The notes beneath the pieces were generated by a model. The model had not been told where the DNA came from. It was given only the letters and a program-made list of their open reading frames with translations, and made no database searches. The translations under genes and the position numbers were made by a program. 44,677 nt of DNA from Nitrospirota bacterium (GTDB taxonomy: Bacteria > Nitrospirota > Thermodesulfovibrionia > UBA6902), in assembly GCA_016207885.1 (NCBI GenBank), contig JACQZE010000020.1, positions 1-44,677 of the forward strand, written 5' to 3'. The number at the start of each line of letters is the position of its first letter. Position 1 is the first letter of the stretch. Positions 32,014 through 41,204 of this stretch are shown here, in pieces.

Positions 32014-33405
32014 TTAATTTTGATCTTTATATTTTATTGCGCAGTTTATTATACCATCTGCCCATTCCGGTGAGCCAATCGCATGAAGGTGGGTATAGGT
32101 TGCAAGGACATTTTTATAGCATATCCCATCCATATTTTCGGTTATCCCTTTGCCGCGCTTTACATTAAAGCACATATCAGGCTGTTTATTCCCGATATCC
32201 GTTACCTTGGAGTAGTGGAACTCATGTCCCTTTAATATGCAGCCCTTCTTAAAGAAAGGATTATCTTCACTGACCTCAATGAGCGTGTATCCGTGAGCCT
32301 GCGGCCTTTTTTCAAGACAGAATACGAGCGGAAAAATGCCTGCCATAGGATATGTTTTATCATCCAGGATTAGGCTCTTCCCAAGATACATCAACCCGCC
32401 GCATTCTGCATATACAGGCAGGCCTTTCTCAATATATCTGCGAAGAGAATCTTTGAATCCAATATTCTCAGAAAGGGCTATCGCATTTGTCTCAGGGAAT
32501 CCGCCTCCGATATAGAGCGCATCGAGTTCAGGAAGTCTGTTATCTTTCAACACACTTAACTCTATGATTTTAGCGCCCCTCTTTTCGAGTTCCTCGATAT
32601 TCTCCGGGTAGTAGAACTGGAAGGCAGAGTCTTTGATTATGCCGATCCTGATAGATGAATCCTTAATTTTTGATTCTTCATGCATGATCTCTGATTTCTC
32701 AGCCATTGGTTCTGCTTCAGAAGCTATCTTCCATATTGCATCGAGATCCAGATACTCCATACCCAGCACATTTATGGCGGAGATGGAATTACTTATCTCC
32801 TCATGCTCCTGAAAAGGGGTCAATCCCATATGCCTTTCAGGGAATGGATTATGTTTTAATCTGGGAATCACGCCGACTACAGGAAGCCCGCAATGAATTT
32901 CTATCGCCTTTCTTATGAGCGCCTCCTGTCTCTTTGTTGCGACATTGTTTAGTACAACCCCTTTAATTGGAACATCCTGGTCCATCTTCTGGCATCCAAG
33001 GATCTGCGCGGCGATAGTGTTTGTTGCTTTTGTGCAGTCTATAATGATCAGTACAGGTGTCTTAAGCAGTTTCGCAAGCTCTGCGGTGCTGTAAGTGCCC
33101 TCATGATCCATTCCGTCATACAGCCCTCTGTTGCCCTCGATCACAGCTATGTCTGTATTATCATCATGTGAGAAGAAAGAACCGGTTATCTGCTTCGGCT
33201 CCATCATGAAGAGGTCAAGGTTATAGCATGGGCCTCCTGATGCCTGTGCAAGCCATCCGGCATCAATATAGTCTGGCCCTTTTTTAAAAGCGGTGACTTT
33301 ATGCCCTTTATTCTTCCAGGCAGAGCATAAACTTAGTGACAGGATGGTCTTTCCGCTTCCGCCCCTGAGGCCGGAAATGATTATTCTTGGGAGTGGTTTA
33401 AGCAT
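32014..33405 (-). CDS. dsrN: DsrN / CbiA-type cobyrinate a,c-diamide synthase
   Basis: 463 residues. The N-terminal P-loop ISGLRGGSGKTILS and DUSTP-type region, ending at ~200, precede a C-terminal glutamine amidotransferase-like domain with YIGGGFPE, the Cys nucleophile in YAECGGLMYLGKS and His in GHEFHYSKV. CbiA amidates the a and c carboxylates of cobyrinate. Dsr-linked homologues (DsrN) are taken to amidate sirohaem for DsrAB. The position directly after dsrD supports the DsrN role. A cobalamin role cannot be excluded. No clear Shine-Dalgarno. Confidence 0.9.
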   Translation of the reverse strand: MLKPLPRIIISGLRGGSGKTILSLSLCSAWKNKGHKVTAFKKGPDYIDAGWLAQASGGPCYNLDLFMMEPKQITGSFFSHDDNTDIAVIEGNRGLYDGMDHEGTYSTAELAKLLKTPVLIIIDCTKATNTIAAQILGCQKMDQDVPIKGVVLNNVATKRQEALIRKAIEIHCGLPVVGVIPRLKHNPFPERHMGLTPFQEHEEISNSISAINVLGMEYLDLDAIWKIASEAEPMAEKSEIMHEESKIKDSSIRIGIIKDSAFQFYYPENIEELEKRGAKIIELSVLKDNRLPELDALYIGGGFPETNAIALSENIGFKDSLRRYIEKGLPVYAECGGLMYLGKSLILDDKTYPMAGIFPLVFCLEKRPQAHGYTLIEVSEDNPFFKKGCILKGHEFHYSKVTDIGNKQPDMCFNVKRGKGITENMDGICYKNVLATYTHLHAIGSPEWADGIINCAIKYKDQN

Positions 33406-33430
33406 GATGGCTTTATAGAGGGAAGAATAG

Positions 33431-33488
33431 AAAAAAATCGGGGTTCAAAAGCTGATCAGATATTGCAGTGATCAGCTTTTGAACCCCG
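33431..33488 (-). terminator. Strong intrinsic terminator after dsrD
   Basis: A perfect 20-bp stem (33439-33458 with 33469-33488) and 10-base loop. On the minus strand it is followed by ATTTTTTT (33438-33431). It would separate dsrABD from dsrN, so dsrN and later genes may have lower or separate transcription. Confidence 0.9.
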
Positions 33489-33504
33489 AAAAAAATAAAC
33501 TTGC

Positions 33505-33783
33505 TTAGATGAGTCCCTTCTCTTTTAATAAGCTGTTTAGGTCCATTCCCTTCTCTTTAAGATACTCTTCGCCCGGTATCTCTACTGAACTTGCGCCGCC
33601 GCCGTAGGAGTACATGAGCAGGCCTTCATTGATCAGCGCTCTCATGGCTGCTTTAACAACATCCTTGTCTTCGCCTGAGCTGCCAGATACCTCTTTAATG
33701 ATATCTTTTTCTTTAAGCTTCTTCTTGCCCTTCATCTTTGTGCTGTAGTCATAAATTAGTTTCTGTATCTCACGTTCTTCCAT
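33505..33783 (-). CDS. dsrD: DsrD, DsrAB-activating protein
   Basis: 92 residues, a winged-helix-like fold: KKKLKEKDIIKEV, DVVKAAMRALINEGLLMYSYGGGASSVEIPG. DsrD of Desulfovibrio (about 78 residues) was shown to stimulate DsrAB in sulfite reduction, and it is a marker of the reductive direction. This copy has a ~14-residue longer tail (LNSLLKEKGLI). AGAGGGGGG precedes the ATG. Confidence 0.95.
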   Translation of the reverse strand: MEEREIQKLIYDYSTKMKGKKKLKEKDIIKEVSGSSGEDKDVVKAAMRALINEGLLMYSYGGGASSVEIPGEEYLKEKGMDLNSLLKEKGLI

Positions 33784-33874
33784 GATGCGCCCCCCTCTTT
33801 AATATGTTAATTGGGTTTATTTTGGTAAAACTAAATTAATCTTTACGCCCTGAATTGTCAAGTTTAAAAGTCAT

Positions 33875-33905
33875 ATGGGAAGCGGCCGATCAGGCCGCTT
33901 CCCAT
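33875..33905 (-). other. Hairpin between dsrB and dsrD
   Basis: A perfect 13-bp stem (33875-33887 with 33893-33905), 5-base loop, GC-rich. No T-run follows directly on the minus strand, so it may be an attenuator, processing or stability element that raises dsrAB over dsrD. Confidence 0.7.
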
Positions 33906-33929
33906 AATTTTATCAGTATCTGTTTTCCG

Positions 33930-35000
33930 TTAATACTTGAATGCCGCTGATGTCCTAAGAGTGTCTCTCATGAATGTGAAGTCATCGATGTGCTGGAATG
34001 TGAACTTGATGCCTGTCTCTTTAAAGAAGGCTTCCCAGCCGATCCTCTCTATCCACTCGCCGACCCTCTCATGCTTCTTTGCGCCCTTTTCATAGGTCTC
34101 AAGGATGTTCTTGATGGCGTCAACTACTTTCGGCCATCTCGGAGGATCATTGTAGAAGAACGGGATGGCAAGTTTGGAGAATTTAGGATCTGTTCTCAAA
34201 CTGCCTATCTTGCCGCCGACAACGATTGCAACGCCATCCTCTTCCGGGTTATGAATATTAATTGGAGGACATACTGTGAAACAGTTTCCGCAGTACATGC
34301 ACTTCTCTTCATTAATGGTGATAGTCTTTTCTTTAGGGTTAGGCCTGATGGCTGCTGTAGGGCATGAACCGATAGTAGTCGGGATCTCGCATGCCTTGGT
34401 AACCATCTCATGGTCAATCACAGGCGGTTTTCTGTGAACAGCAACAACCGCTATGTCAGAGCAGTGAACAGCGCCGCACATATTGACGCAGCATGCGACA
34501 GCAAGCCTGACTTTGTTAGGAAGCGCTTTTGTGGTGAAATAGTCATGGAGTTCGTCCATGATAGCCTTAACAAGGCCTGAAGCGTCTGTACATGCGCTGT
34601 GGCAGTGTACCCATCCCTGAGTATGGATGATATTGCTTATCCTCGGCCCGATTCCTCCGACAGAATATTTCTTTGCCTTAAGGTCAGCAAGAAGGCCGGC
34701 CATTTTACTTTCGTCAGATACGAGGAACTCGATGTTGTTCCTCGTGGTAAAACGGAGGTATCCGCCGCAATGTTTCTCTGCAAGGTCGCATATCTCGCGG
34801 ATGGTAACGGTGCTCAGGATCCTTGGAGATGCGGCCCTTACGGTGAATATCTTGTCGCCGCTCTCTGCCACATGAACCATTGTGCCGGGTGTAAGGACTT
34901 CGTGATACTTCCATTTGCCGTAATTTTTCTTGATGACCGGCGGCAGAAATTTCTCGTAATGGGGTGGCCCTATATCTGTTTGTCTTGCTGGTAATGACAT
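33930..35000 (-). CDS. dsrB: Dissimilatory sulfite reductase beta subunit
   Basis: 356 residues. The sirohaem/[4Fe-4S] cysteines are in VACCVNMCGAVHCSDIA, the sirohaem-region motif is HTQGWVHCHSACTD, and the inserted ferredoxin domain shows CMYCGNCFTVCPP. Together with DsrA it reduces sulfite to the DsrC trisulfide. The start ATG has AAGGAGG. It begins 33 bases after dsrA. Confidence 0.97.
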   Translation of the reverse strand: MSLPARQTDIGPPHYEKFLPPVIKKNYGKWKYHEVLTPGTMVHVAESGDKIFTVRAASPRILSTVTIREICDLAEKHCGGYLRFTTRNNIEFLVSDESKMAGLLADLKAKKYSVGGIGPRISNIIHTQGWVHCHSACTDASGLVKAIMDELHDYFTTKALPNKVRLAVACCVNMCGAVHCSDIAVVAVHRKPPVIDHEMVTKACEIPTTIGSCPTAAIRPNPKEKTITINEEKCMYCGNCFTVCPPINIHNPEEDGVAIVVGGKIGSLRTDPKFSKLAIPFFYNDPPRWPKVVDAIKNILETYEKGAKKHERVGEWIERIGWEAFFKETGIKFTFQHIDDFTFMRDTLRTSAAFKY

Positions 35001-35033
35001 ATAATTTCCTCCTTAATTAATTTAGATTGATTA

Positions 35034-36224
35034 TTATTTTTCGAGATCGCTTTCTGACCAGAAGAAGAACGGGTCTTTTCTCGGCTCATAAACCTGCTGC
35101 GGCTGAGGTTCAACACCGATCGCCTCAAGGAAAGGCCTCATGCCTTTTACTTCGATGAGTTCGCCTATTCTCTCTCTCGGTTTGGCGTTGTCATCCCACC
35201 ACTCGATTATACTTCCAATCATGTCTTTTAATTCGTCATAAGGAGCTTCGCACTTAATGAACGGAACTACAACCCATGAAAGAAGTGAACCGACAACGAT
35301 AGGGGCCTTGCTTCCGATAAGAATGGTCGCGCCTTTCTCTTTGCCCGGCTTTAAAGCCTTTGTCATTTTTGCTATACAGTGCATGCACCTGTTACAGTCA
35401 GCGTCAGCGATCTTTATCTTGCCGCCTTCGTATGACATGCAGTCTGTCGGACACATCTCGATTATCTCTTTCTGGATGTCCATGCCGGCATCAGCATAAT
35501 TCTTGACCTCTGCCTGATCTATCTGGATAGCGCCTTTCCATGTGCCGATAATTGAACAGTCAGCGCGCGCGATAGCAGCAACGCAGTCGCATGCGCAGCC
35601 TGATACCTTTATCTTGAACTTGTAAGGGAATGACGGCCTGTGCATCTCATCCTGAAAATGCTGTGTAAGAGAGTTGCAGATATCCATGGAATCGATATTT
35701 GCCCACTCGCAGCGAGCTTTTCCTACGCAGCAGCTCGGGGTTCTCATTGCCGAGCCTGAACTTCCGAGATCCCATCCGCGTGATGAGTATTCTGCGAAGA
35801 TAGCCTCAAGTTTGTCTGTGGTTGTTCCAAGAAGAACCAGGTCTCCGGTGGAACCGTGAAGGTTTGTGAGTCCGCTTCCGTATTTGTCCCATATGTCGCA
35901 TATCATCTTTAGCGCTTCGGCAGTGTAGAAGAATCCGCTTGGCTGATTGAGCCTTACTGTGTGAAAATGTGCAACTCCGGGGAACTCTTCAGGCAGAGAG
36001 GAGTATCTTCCGATAACACCGCCGCCGTAACCAAGAACTCCTACGATACCGCCGTGTTTCCAGTATCCGCGCTTGGTGGTGTAGGACTTCTCAACCTGGC
36101 CCAGCTCATCATCTGCCATTTGTGGCATTGAGCTGCTCTGACTTGCCTTCTTGATCTCTGTGACGAAACTCGGCCATGGGCCTTTTTCCAGCTCGTCAAG
36201 CATTGGGGTTTTGTACTTACTCAT
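35034..36224 (-). CDS. dsrA: Dissimilatory sulfite reductase alpha subunit
   Basis: 396 residues. Cluster cysteines are in PSCCVGKARCEWA and VSGCACDCVAAIARAD, with the ferredoxin insert CPTDCMSYEGG...CNRCMHCIAKM. The N-terminal PSFVTEIKKA and KHGGIVGVLGYGGGVIGRY are typical. It forms the catalytic heterotetramer with DsrB. AAGGAGG precedes the ATG. A 20-base dyad lies about 30-45 bases upstream. Confidence 0.97.
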   Translation of the reverse strand: MSKYKTPMLDELEKGPWPSFVTEIKKASQSSSMPQMADDELGQVEKSYTTKRGYWKHGGIVGVLGYGGGVIGRYSSLPEEFPGVAHFHTVRLNQPSGFFYTAEALKMICDIWDKYGSGLTNLHGSTGDLVLLGTTTDKLEAIFAEYSSRGWDLGSSGSAMRTPSCCVGKARCEWANIDSMDICNSLTQHFQDEMHRPSFPYKFKIKVSGCACDCVAAIARADCSIIGTWKGAIQIDQAEVKNYADAGMDIQKEIIEMCPTDCMSYEGGKIKIADADCNRCMHCIAKMTKALKPGKEKGATILIGSKAPIVVGSLLSWVVVPFIKCEAPYDELKDMIGSIIEWWDDNAKPRERIGELIEVKGMRPFLEAIGVEPQPQQVYEPRKDPFFFWSESDLEK

Positions 36225-36250
36225 TTATTCCTCCTTGTGGTATTGAGGTT

Positions 36251-36270
36251 TACAAGAATTATCTCTTGTA
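36251..36270. promoter_or_regulatory. Dyad upstream of dsrA
   Basis: TACAAGA-ATTATC-TCTTGTA, a perfect 7-bp inverted repeat with 6-base spacer, 27 bases before the dsrA ATG. It could be an operator or an RNA hairpin in the leader. No second copy was seen upstream of dsrC or dsrM. Confidence 0.5.
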
Positions 36271-36457
36271 CATTAAAAATCAATTATTTATCAGCGTGAA
36301 TAAGTCCGCTTATAAGCAATGGTGTGGCTTGAGACAGAATGCCATGATAATATGTTGAACATTTGGAAATCAAATAAGAAAATCTTATTATTTAATGATG
36401 GATACTTATTTTTGCCTGACAGACTTAAGTTTTTGACGATTCTTTTTACCCGTTTCC

Positions 36458-36487
36458 TTGAATAGTCAGCTGTCCGGGCCATATAAT
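36458..36487 (+). promoter_or_regulatory. Candidate promoter giving a leaderless nucleotidyltransferase mRNA
   Basis: -35-like TTGAAT (36458-36463), 18-base spacer, perfect -10 TATAAT (36482-36487). ATG codons follow at 36491 and 36497, at or near the expected transcription start, and no Shine-Dalgarno sequence is present. Confidence 0.55.
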
Positions 36488-36496
36488 GCAATGTAT

Positions 36497-39121
36497 ATGG
36501 AAATAATTACAACACATATCAATGCCGACTTTGACGCTGTTGCCTCGATGGTAGCTGCAAAAAAGTATTATCCAGGGGCGGTTATGGTCTTTCCAGGTTC
36601 ACAGGAAAAGAGCGTCCGGGAATTCCTGTCATCACCACAATCAGAGTTTGATATTAAGAGCGTCAGGGATGTTGACCTTGATGATGTGGAGAGGCTGATC
36701 ATAGTTGACATAAATTCCTCTAAAAGAATAGGGGGCTTTTCAGAGATATTAGGCCGGAAGGGGCTTGATGTGCGTGTTTACGACCACCATCCACCATCCC
36801 TCAATGGAATTAAGGGACAAAAGATAGTGGTTCATACTGTAGGCGCCACAACAACGATCTTTGCCGAAATGCTCTGCAATGACAAGGTTGAATTATCGCC
36901 TGCAGAAGCTACTCTCATGATGCTTGGTATATATGAAGAGACAGGCTCTCTTGTATTCCCAAGCACAACTGTAAGGGATCTTAACGCAGCGGCATATCTC
37001 CTTAAAAATGGCGCAAATCTTAATGTTGTTTCAAAATTTTTAAGCAGAAAGCTTGGCCCTGATGAAATAGACCTGCTTAATGAGCTTATGCATTCGGCAA
37101 ATGACTATGTCATACATGAGGCGAGGGTAAAGATAGCCAAGGCCTCAAGAGATGCCTATGTCGGCGACATAGCGTATCTTGCACATAAGATAATGGATGT
37201 AAAGGATATTGACGCCATATTTCTTATTGTGAGGATGGAGGAGAGGATAAATATAATAGCAAGAAGCAATGCCGCCGAGGTCAATGTTGCTGAGATACTT
37301 GAACCCTTTGGCGGTGGCGGCCACCATGCTGCTGCGTCAGCAGTGGCAGGCAGTATCTCGCTTGAAGATGCTGAAGAGAGGCTGCTGAAGGTGCTGAATG
37401 ACAAGGTACACCCCACAAAGACAGCATCTGACATCATGACAAGACCGGTAAAGTCCATATCCTGGAAAAGTTCAATAACAGCCGCTGAAAAGACTATGAC
37501 AAAATTCAGCGTAAATGTTCTGCCGATACTCAAAGGAACAGAATTTTTTGGGACCATATCAAGGGAAGCTGTTGAAAAAGCGCTGTTTCACGGTTTTTGG
37601 GATAGCCTGGTATCAGAGTTTTGCACAACTGATACGCTGACAGTTTCGCCTTCAACCCCATTGAATATAGTGGAGCAGCTTATGATTGAACAGAATCAAA
37701 GGTTCATGCCTGTTGTGGAAGGGCAAAAGGTGATCGGTGCCATTACACGTACCGACCTTTTAAGGTCTATCTACGAAAGCCTTTTAAGAAAGGGGAGGCT
37801 TGAGACGGGTGAGCCGCTCATGGATAAACCGTCTATCGGCAGGAACCTTGCGTCAATTATGAAGGCAAAGTTCCCGGCAGAAGTTTTCAAACTGCTTGTG
37901 CTTGCAGGAGAAGTTGCTGAAAAATCAGGGTTTTCAGCATATCTGGTCGGCGGTTCTGTCAGGGATTTAAAGCGTGGTGAGGCGAATCTGGATATTGATA
38001 TTGTGGTTGAAGGTGACGGCATAGAGTTTGCACGTGATCTTGGGAAGAGGCTAAAGGCAAAAGTCAAGGTGCACCAGAGGTTTGGAACCGCAGTGATCGT
38101 AACTGACTTCCTTAAATTTGATGTGGCTACTGCAAGAACAGAATATTACGAATCTCCGGCCTCCCTGCCTCAAGTTGAGATATCTTCAATTAAAAAAGAC
38201 CTTTACAGAAGGGATTTTACTATAAACACTTTGGCTGTCCTGCTTAATCCCGGAAAGTTCGGCCAGCTACTCGACTTTTTCGGCGGGCAGAGGGATATTA
38301 AGGAGAAAACCATAAGGATACTCCACAATCTGAGCTTTATCGAAGATCCTACAAGGGCTTTCAGGGCGATAAGGTTCTCTGAGAGGTTCGGTTTTAACAT
38401 AAGCAAGCACACAATGAACCTGATCAGGACAGCCGTGCGCATTAACCTGTTTGACAAACTTTCCGGCTCAAGGCTTTATGACGAGCTGAACCTCCTGTTT
38501 CATGAAACTGAACCCGCAAGTGCGATCAAGAGGCTCTCTGAATTTGATCTTCTCAGATTTATCCACCCTTCGATCAAGCTTACAAACGGGCTTATGATGA
38601 AAATTGAGGCTCTTCATGAGGTCTATGTATGGTTTGCTCTGCTGTATTTTGAAGAAAAGATCAACATAACTCACCTCTTTCTTATAGCGCTTCTTGAGGG
38701 GCTTGATGCTGAAGAAAGGGAGAGTGCGTTGCAGAGGCTGAAAGTGCCGGCAAGCGCAAGAAAAGAGATTATTGAGAGTATTCATAAATCTGACAACGTA
38801 TTGAAAGGATTGAGAAAAGCGTCTGTAAAAGAGATATATCAAATCCTTTCACCTCTTACGATCTCCACCATCCTTTTTGCTATGGCAAAGGCAAAGGGAA
38901 GCGAGGAGAAGAAAGCGATCTCCCTGTTCCTGGTAAAGCTTCGCAGCACCAGAACTGAGCTTGCAGGCAATGATCTGAAATTAATGGGTTATAAGACCGG
39001 CCCTCTCTTCAAAAAAATATTCAAGGCCATCATAGAGGCGAGGCTTGAAGGGCTGGTCAAGAGCCGTCAGGATGAAGTGAAACTTGTAAAGAAGCAGTTT
39101 TCGCTAAAAAACAGATCATAG
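36497..39121 (+). CDS. A-adding tRNA nucleotidyltransferase with DHH and CBS domains
   Basis: About 874 residues. Residues ~1-300 form a DHH/DHHA1 phosphoesterase-like module (THINADFDAVAS, VYDHHPP, GGGGHHAAAS). Residues ~310-430 are a pair of CBS domains (DIMTRPV..., MPVVEGQKVIGAITRTDLL). Residues ~455-870 are a class II tRNA nucleotidyltransferase/poly(A) polymerase (LVGGSVRD, NLDIDIVVEGDG, RRDFTINTLAV, EDPTRAFRAIRFSERF). Similar fusions occur in Aquifex and Geobacter/Deltaproteobacteria, where the enzyme adds only A to tRNA ends with a separate CC-adding enzyme. The start at 36497 is chosen because the DHH domain begins at MEIITTHINADFD; a longer TTG-started frame overlaps the promoter. 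Confidence 0.88.
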   Translation: MEIITTHINADFDAVASMVAAKKYYPGAVMVFPGSQEKSVREFLSSPQSEFDIKSVRDVDLDDVERLIIVDINSSKRIGGFSEILGRKGLDVRVYDHHPPSLNGIKGQKIVVHTVGATTTIFAEMLCNDKVELSPAEATLMMLGIYEETGSLVFPSTTVRDLNAAAYLLKNGANLNVVSKFLSRKLGPDEIDLLNELMHSANDYVIHEARVKIAKASRDAYVGDIAYLAHKIMDVKDIDAIFLIVRMEERINIIARSNAAEVNVAEILEPFGGGGHHAAASAVAGSISLEDAEERLLKVLNDKVHPTKTASDIMTRPVKSISWKSSITAAEKTMTKFSVNVLPILKGTEFFGTISREAVEKALFHGFWDSLVSEFCTTDTLTVSPSTPLNIVEQLMIEQNQRFMPVVEGQKVIGAITRTDLLRSIYESLLRKGRLETGEPLMDKPSIGRNLASIMKAKFPAEVFKLLVLAGEVAEKSGFSAYLVGGSVRDLKRGEANLDIDIVVEGDGIEFARDLGKRLKAKVKVHQRFGTAVIVTDFLKFDVATARTEYYESPASLPQVEISSIKKDLYRRDFTINTLAVLLNPGKFGQLLDFFGGQRDIKEKTIRILHNLSFIEDPTRAFRAIRFSERFGFNISKHTMNLIRTAVRINLFDKLSGSRLYDELNLLFHETEPASAIKRLSEFDLLRFIHPSIKLTNGLMMKIEALHEVYVWFALLYFEEKINITHLFLIALLEGLDAEERESALQRLKVPASARKEIIESIHKSDNVLKGLRKASVKEIYQILSPLTISTILFAMAKAKGSEEKKAISLFLVKLRSTRTELAGNDLKLMGYKTGPLFKKIFKAIIEARLEGLVKSRQDEVKLVKKQFSLKNRS

Positions 39122-39266
39122 TTTTTATTCCGGAATTATTTTTTTAAAGGGCTTTGTGGTTTGGATTGCCATATTGAATCTCTTAAATGCCCCGCATGGG
39201 GAAAAACTTCTTAGAGTGACTTGAGAACTTTTTATGTATATATAATAAAAAAATAACATTATTCAC

Positions 39267-39295
39267 TTGACAGGGCAACTTAAGTATGGTATTTT
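39267..39295 (+). promoter_or_regulatory. Candidate promoter of the two-partner secretion operon
   Basis: -35 TTGACA (39267-39272), 17-base spacer, -10-like TATTTT (39290-39295). The -10 is weak. The transcript leader would be about 150 bases. Confidence 0.45.
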
Positions 39296-39346
39296 TTTAA
39301 AACTGTAAAAAGTGATATATATATACAAGGTGTAAAAAAAGCACAT

Positions 39347-39368
39347 TACTCGTGTAGTTGCGCGAGTA
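39347..39368 (+). other. Leader hairpin upstream of tpsB
   Basis: TACTCGTG / CGCGAGTA, an 8-bp stem with one G-U pair and a 6-base loop, in the putative tpsB leader. It does not match a riboswitch I know. Confidence 0.4.
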
Positions 39369-39453
39369 TTATTTATTGCAGGTCAAAAGAAAAAAATAAA
39401 CAAAGAAAGATAAAAAATTAATAACTATAGAATTCCAATAAATCTCAGGAGGA

Positions 39454-41112
39454 ATGATGAAGAATTTAGTTGGTAAGAAAATATGGGGTTTCCTTTTAAT
39501 CTTTTTGCTTGTTATAGCAGCTGCATTTATCCCGGTAAATGGCTTCAGTGAAGATTTGACGGGAACTGTCCATGTAAAGGAATTCAGCATCATAGGCAAT
39601 AAGGCGATGGACACCGATGATATACATGCCTGCCTTGAAGATTATAAGGATAAAGATTATACGCTTGACGGGCTGAAGGATATCGCAGACCGCATTACCG
39701 ACCTTTATCAGCAGGAAGGATATGTTCTTGCGAAGGCATATATACCAAAGCAGGAGATAGAAGACGGGATCGTCACAATCGCAGTTGTTGAGGGTGAGCT
39801 TGGTTTCATCGAGATAACTGATAACAAGTACTACACCAGTGAGTATGTAAAGAACTGGTTTTCCCATCTTAAGAGAGATGCTGTAAGGGAACAGGATATA
39901 GAACGCGCAATCCTCCTCGTAAATGATACAAAAGCATTAAAAGTAACCACCGCATTCAAAAGAGGTAAAAAACCAGGCACAGCTGACCTTATTGTAAAGG
40001 TTGAGGACAGCTATCCGTTGAGCCTTGACTTAAATTACGACAACCACGGCAACCCTCTTATCAGCAGGGGAAGGATGGGCTTTAATCTTCAAACCGGAAT
40101 GAGTCCGTTCAGCGGGAGCGAACTTAATATCAAAGGCGTAATGGGTGAGCGTTTTGACAAGACCTTTTACGGCCTGATTGATTACCAGACACCTATCGGC
40201 TATCAGGGCGCAAGATGGGGACTCAGGTATTTGTATGCGGATTACCTTGTGGGCGGAGACCTTGAGATCCTCGGGCTTGAGGGTGAATCACAGATCCTCG
40301 GCGGTTATCTGTCTTATCCTTTTGTGAAGACAAAAAAACATAACTTAACTGCAACAATGGGTTTCGATTACAAACATATGTTTGAAACAGATATGGATGT
40401 TCAGAAAAGTAATGACGACCTGAGCGTTGGTTATGTCAGGCTCGATTACGATGCCATAGACAGATTCCTCGGGGATAAGATGCCTGCAAAGAACTATCTC
40501 TCACTTACTTATTCACACGGTTTTAATTCCGTATTCGGCAGTATTAAAGAGAATGACCCTGACTCGAGCAATTTTGGAGCGGACGGCAATTTTGACAAGT
40601 ACAATCTTGACGTTGTCAGAGTGCAGAAAATGTGGAAAGACATTATCGTCCTTACAAAAGGTTCAGGACAGTATTCTAATGCCATACTCACCTCAGGCGA
40701 GAAGTTCAGTATAGGAGGAGCCAACTCTGTCAGGGGAACCCGTCTTGGAGAGTTCGTTGGTGAAAAGGGATACCTCGCATCACTTGAGATCAGTTCTTCA
40801 TACCCGTTCATCTGGCTGAAGAACTTTTTACTGTTAGGCAAGAAGATCAGTGACGAGGATGTAAAGAAGACGATACGCGCGGTTGCGTTCGGTGACCACG
40901 CAGGTGTATTTGAGGTTGACAATGGTGAAGACCCGACAATCGGCAAGGCAGAGGACAACTATCTGTCAAGCATAGGTGTCGGAGCAAGGATTTACCTGTT
41001 CGACAGGCTTGATCTTAAGTTTGACGTAGGCTATCCGTTCAGAACGAGTGAATTCCACTGGGGCGATGAGATCATCTATCTCTCAGTTAACTATAACGCC
41101 GTAAAGTTCTAA
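39454..41112 (+). CDS. TpsB outer-membrane transporter (ShlB/FhaC/HecB family)
   Basis: 552 residues. Signal peptide (IWGFLLIFLLVIAAAFIPVNG), then two POTRA domains (~28-100, VHVKEFSIIGNKAMDTDDIHA...AKAYIPKQEIEDGIVTIAVVEG; and ~100-175), then a 16-strand-type barrel with the family signature SIGGANSVRGTRLGEF (loop L6 region, VRGxR/Y motif) and a terminal KF. TpsB proteins export TpsA partners in two-partner (type Vb) secretion; the partner is the next gene, 92 bases on. AGGAGG precedes the ATG. Confidence 0.93.
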   Translation: MMKNLVGKKIWGFLLIFLLVIAAAFIPVNGFSEDLTGTVHVKEFSIIGNKAMDTDDIHACLEDYKDKDYTLDGLKDIADRITDLYQQEGYVLAKAYIPKQEIEDGIVTIAVVEGELGFIEITDNKYYTSEYVKNWFSHLKRDAVREQDIERAILLVNDTKALKVTTAFKRGKKPGTADLIVKVEDSYPLSLDLNYDNHGNPLISRGRMGFNLQTGMSPFSGSELNIKGVMGERFDKTFYGLIDYQTPIGYQGARWGLRYLYADYLVGGDLEILGLEGESQILGGYLSYPFVKTKKHNLTATMGFDYKHMFETDMDVQKSNDDLSVGYVRLDYDAIDRFLGDKMPAKNYLSLTYSHGFNSVFGSIKENDPDSSNFGADGNFDKYNLDVVRVQKMWKDIIVLTKGSGQYSNAILTSGEKFSIGGANSVRGTRLGEFVGEKGYLASLEISSSYPFIWLKNFLLLGKKISDEDVKKTIRAVAFGDHAGVFEVDNGEDPTIGKAEDNYLSSIGVGARIYLFDRLDLKFDVGYPFRTSEFHWGDEIIYLSVNYNAVKF

Positions 41113-41204
41113 TCCATATATAATTCAAGGCATAAGTTGACAATTACAATAAATATGATAGTTATGATATTAAACAATAAAGAAGAGTCAGGAGGAGGGT
41201 TCAG

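Larger units (their letters stand above)
39122..39453. other. AT-rich intergenic region
   Basis: 332 bases between the nucleotidyltransferase and tpsB. It holds a candidate promoter (39267-39295) and a hairpin (39347-39368). No open frame of interest and no RNA gene recognised. Confidence 0.6.

Noticed and set aside
32014-33405. Start of a cobalamin biosynthesis cluster
   Set aside because: No other cob/cbi gene is adjacent; position beside dsrD supports DsrN.
39300-39453. Riboswitch in the tpsB leader
   Set aside because: Only an 8-bp hairpin and AT-rich DNA were seen; no known riboswitch core could be matched.
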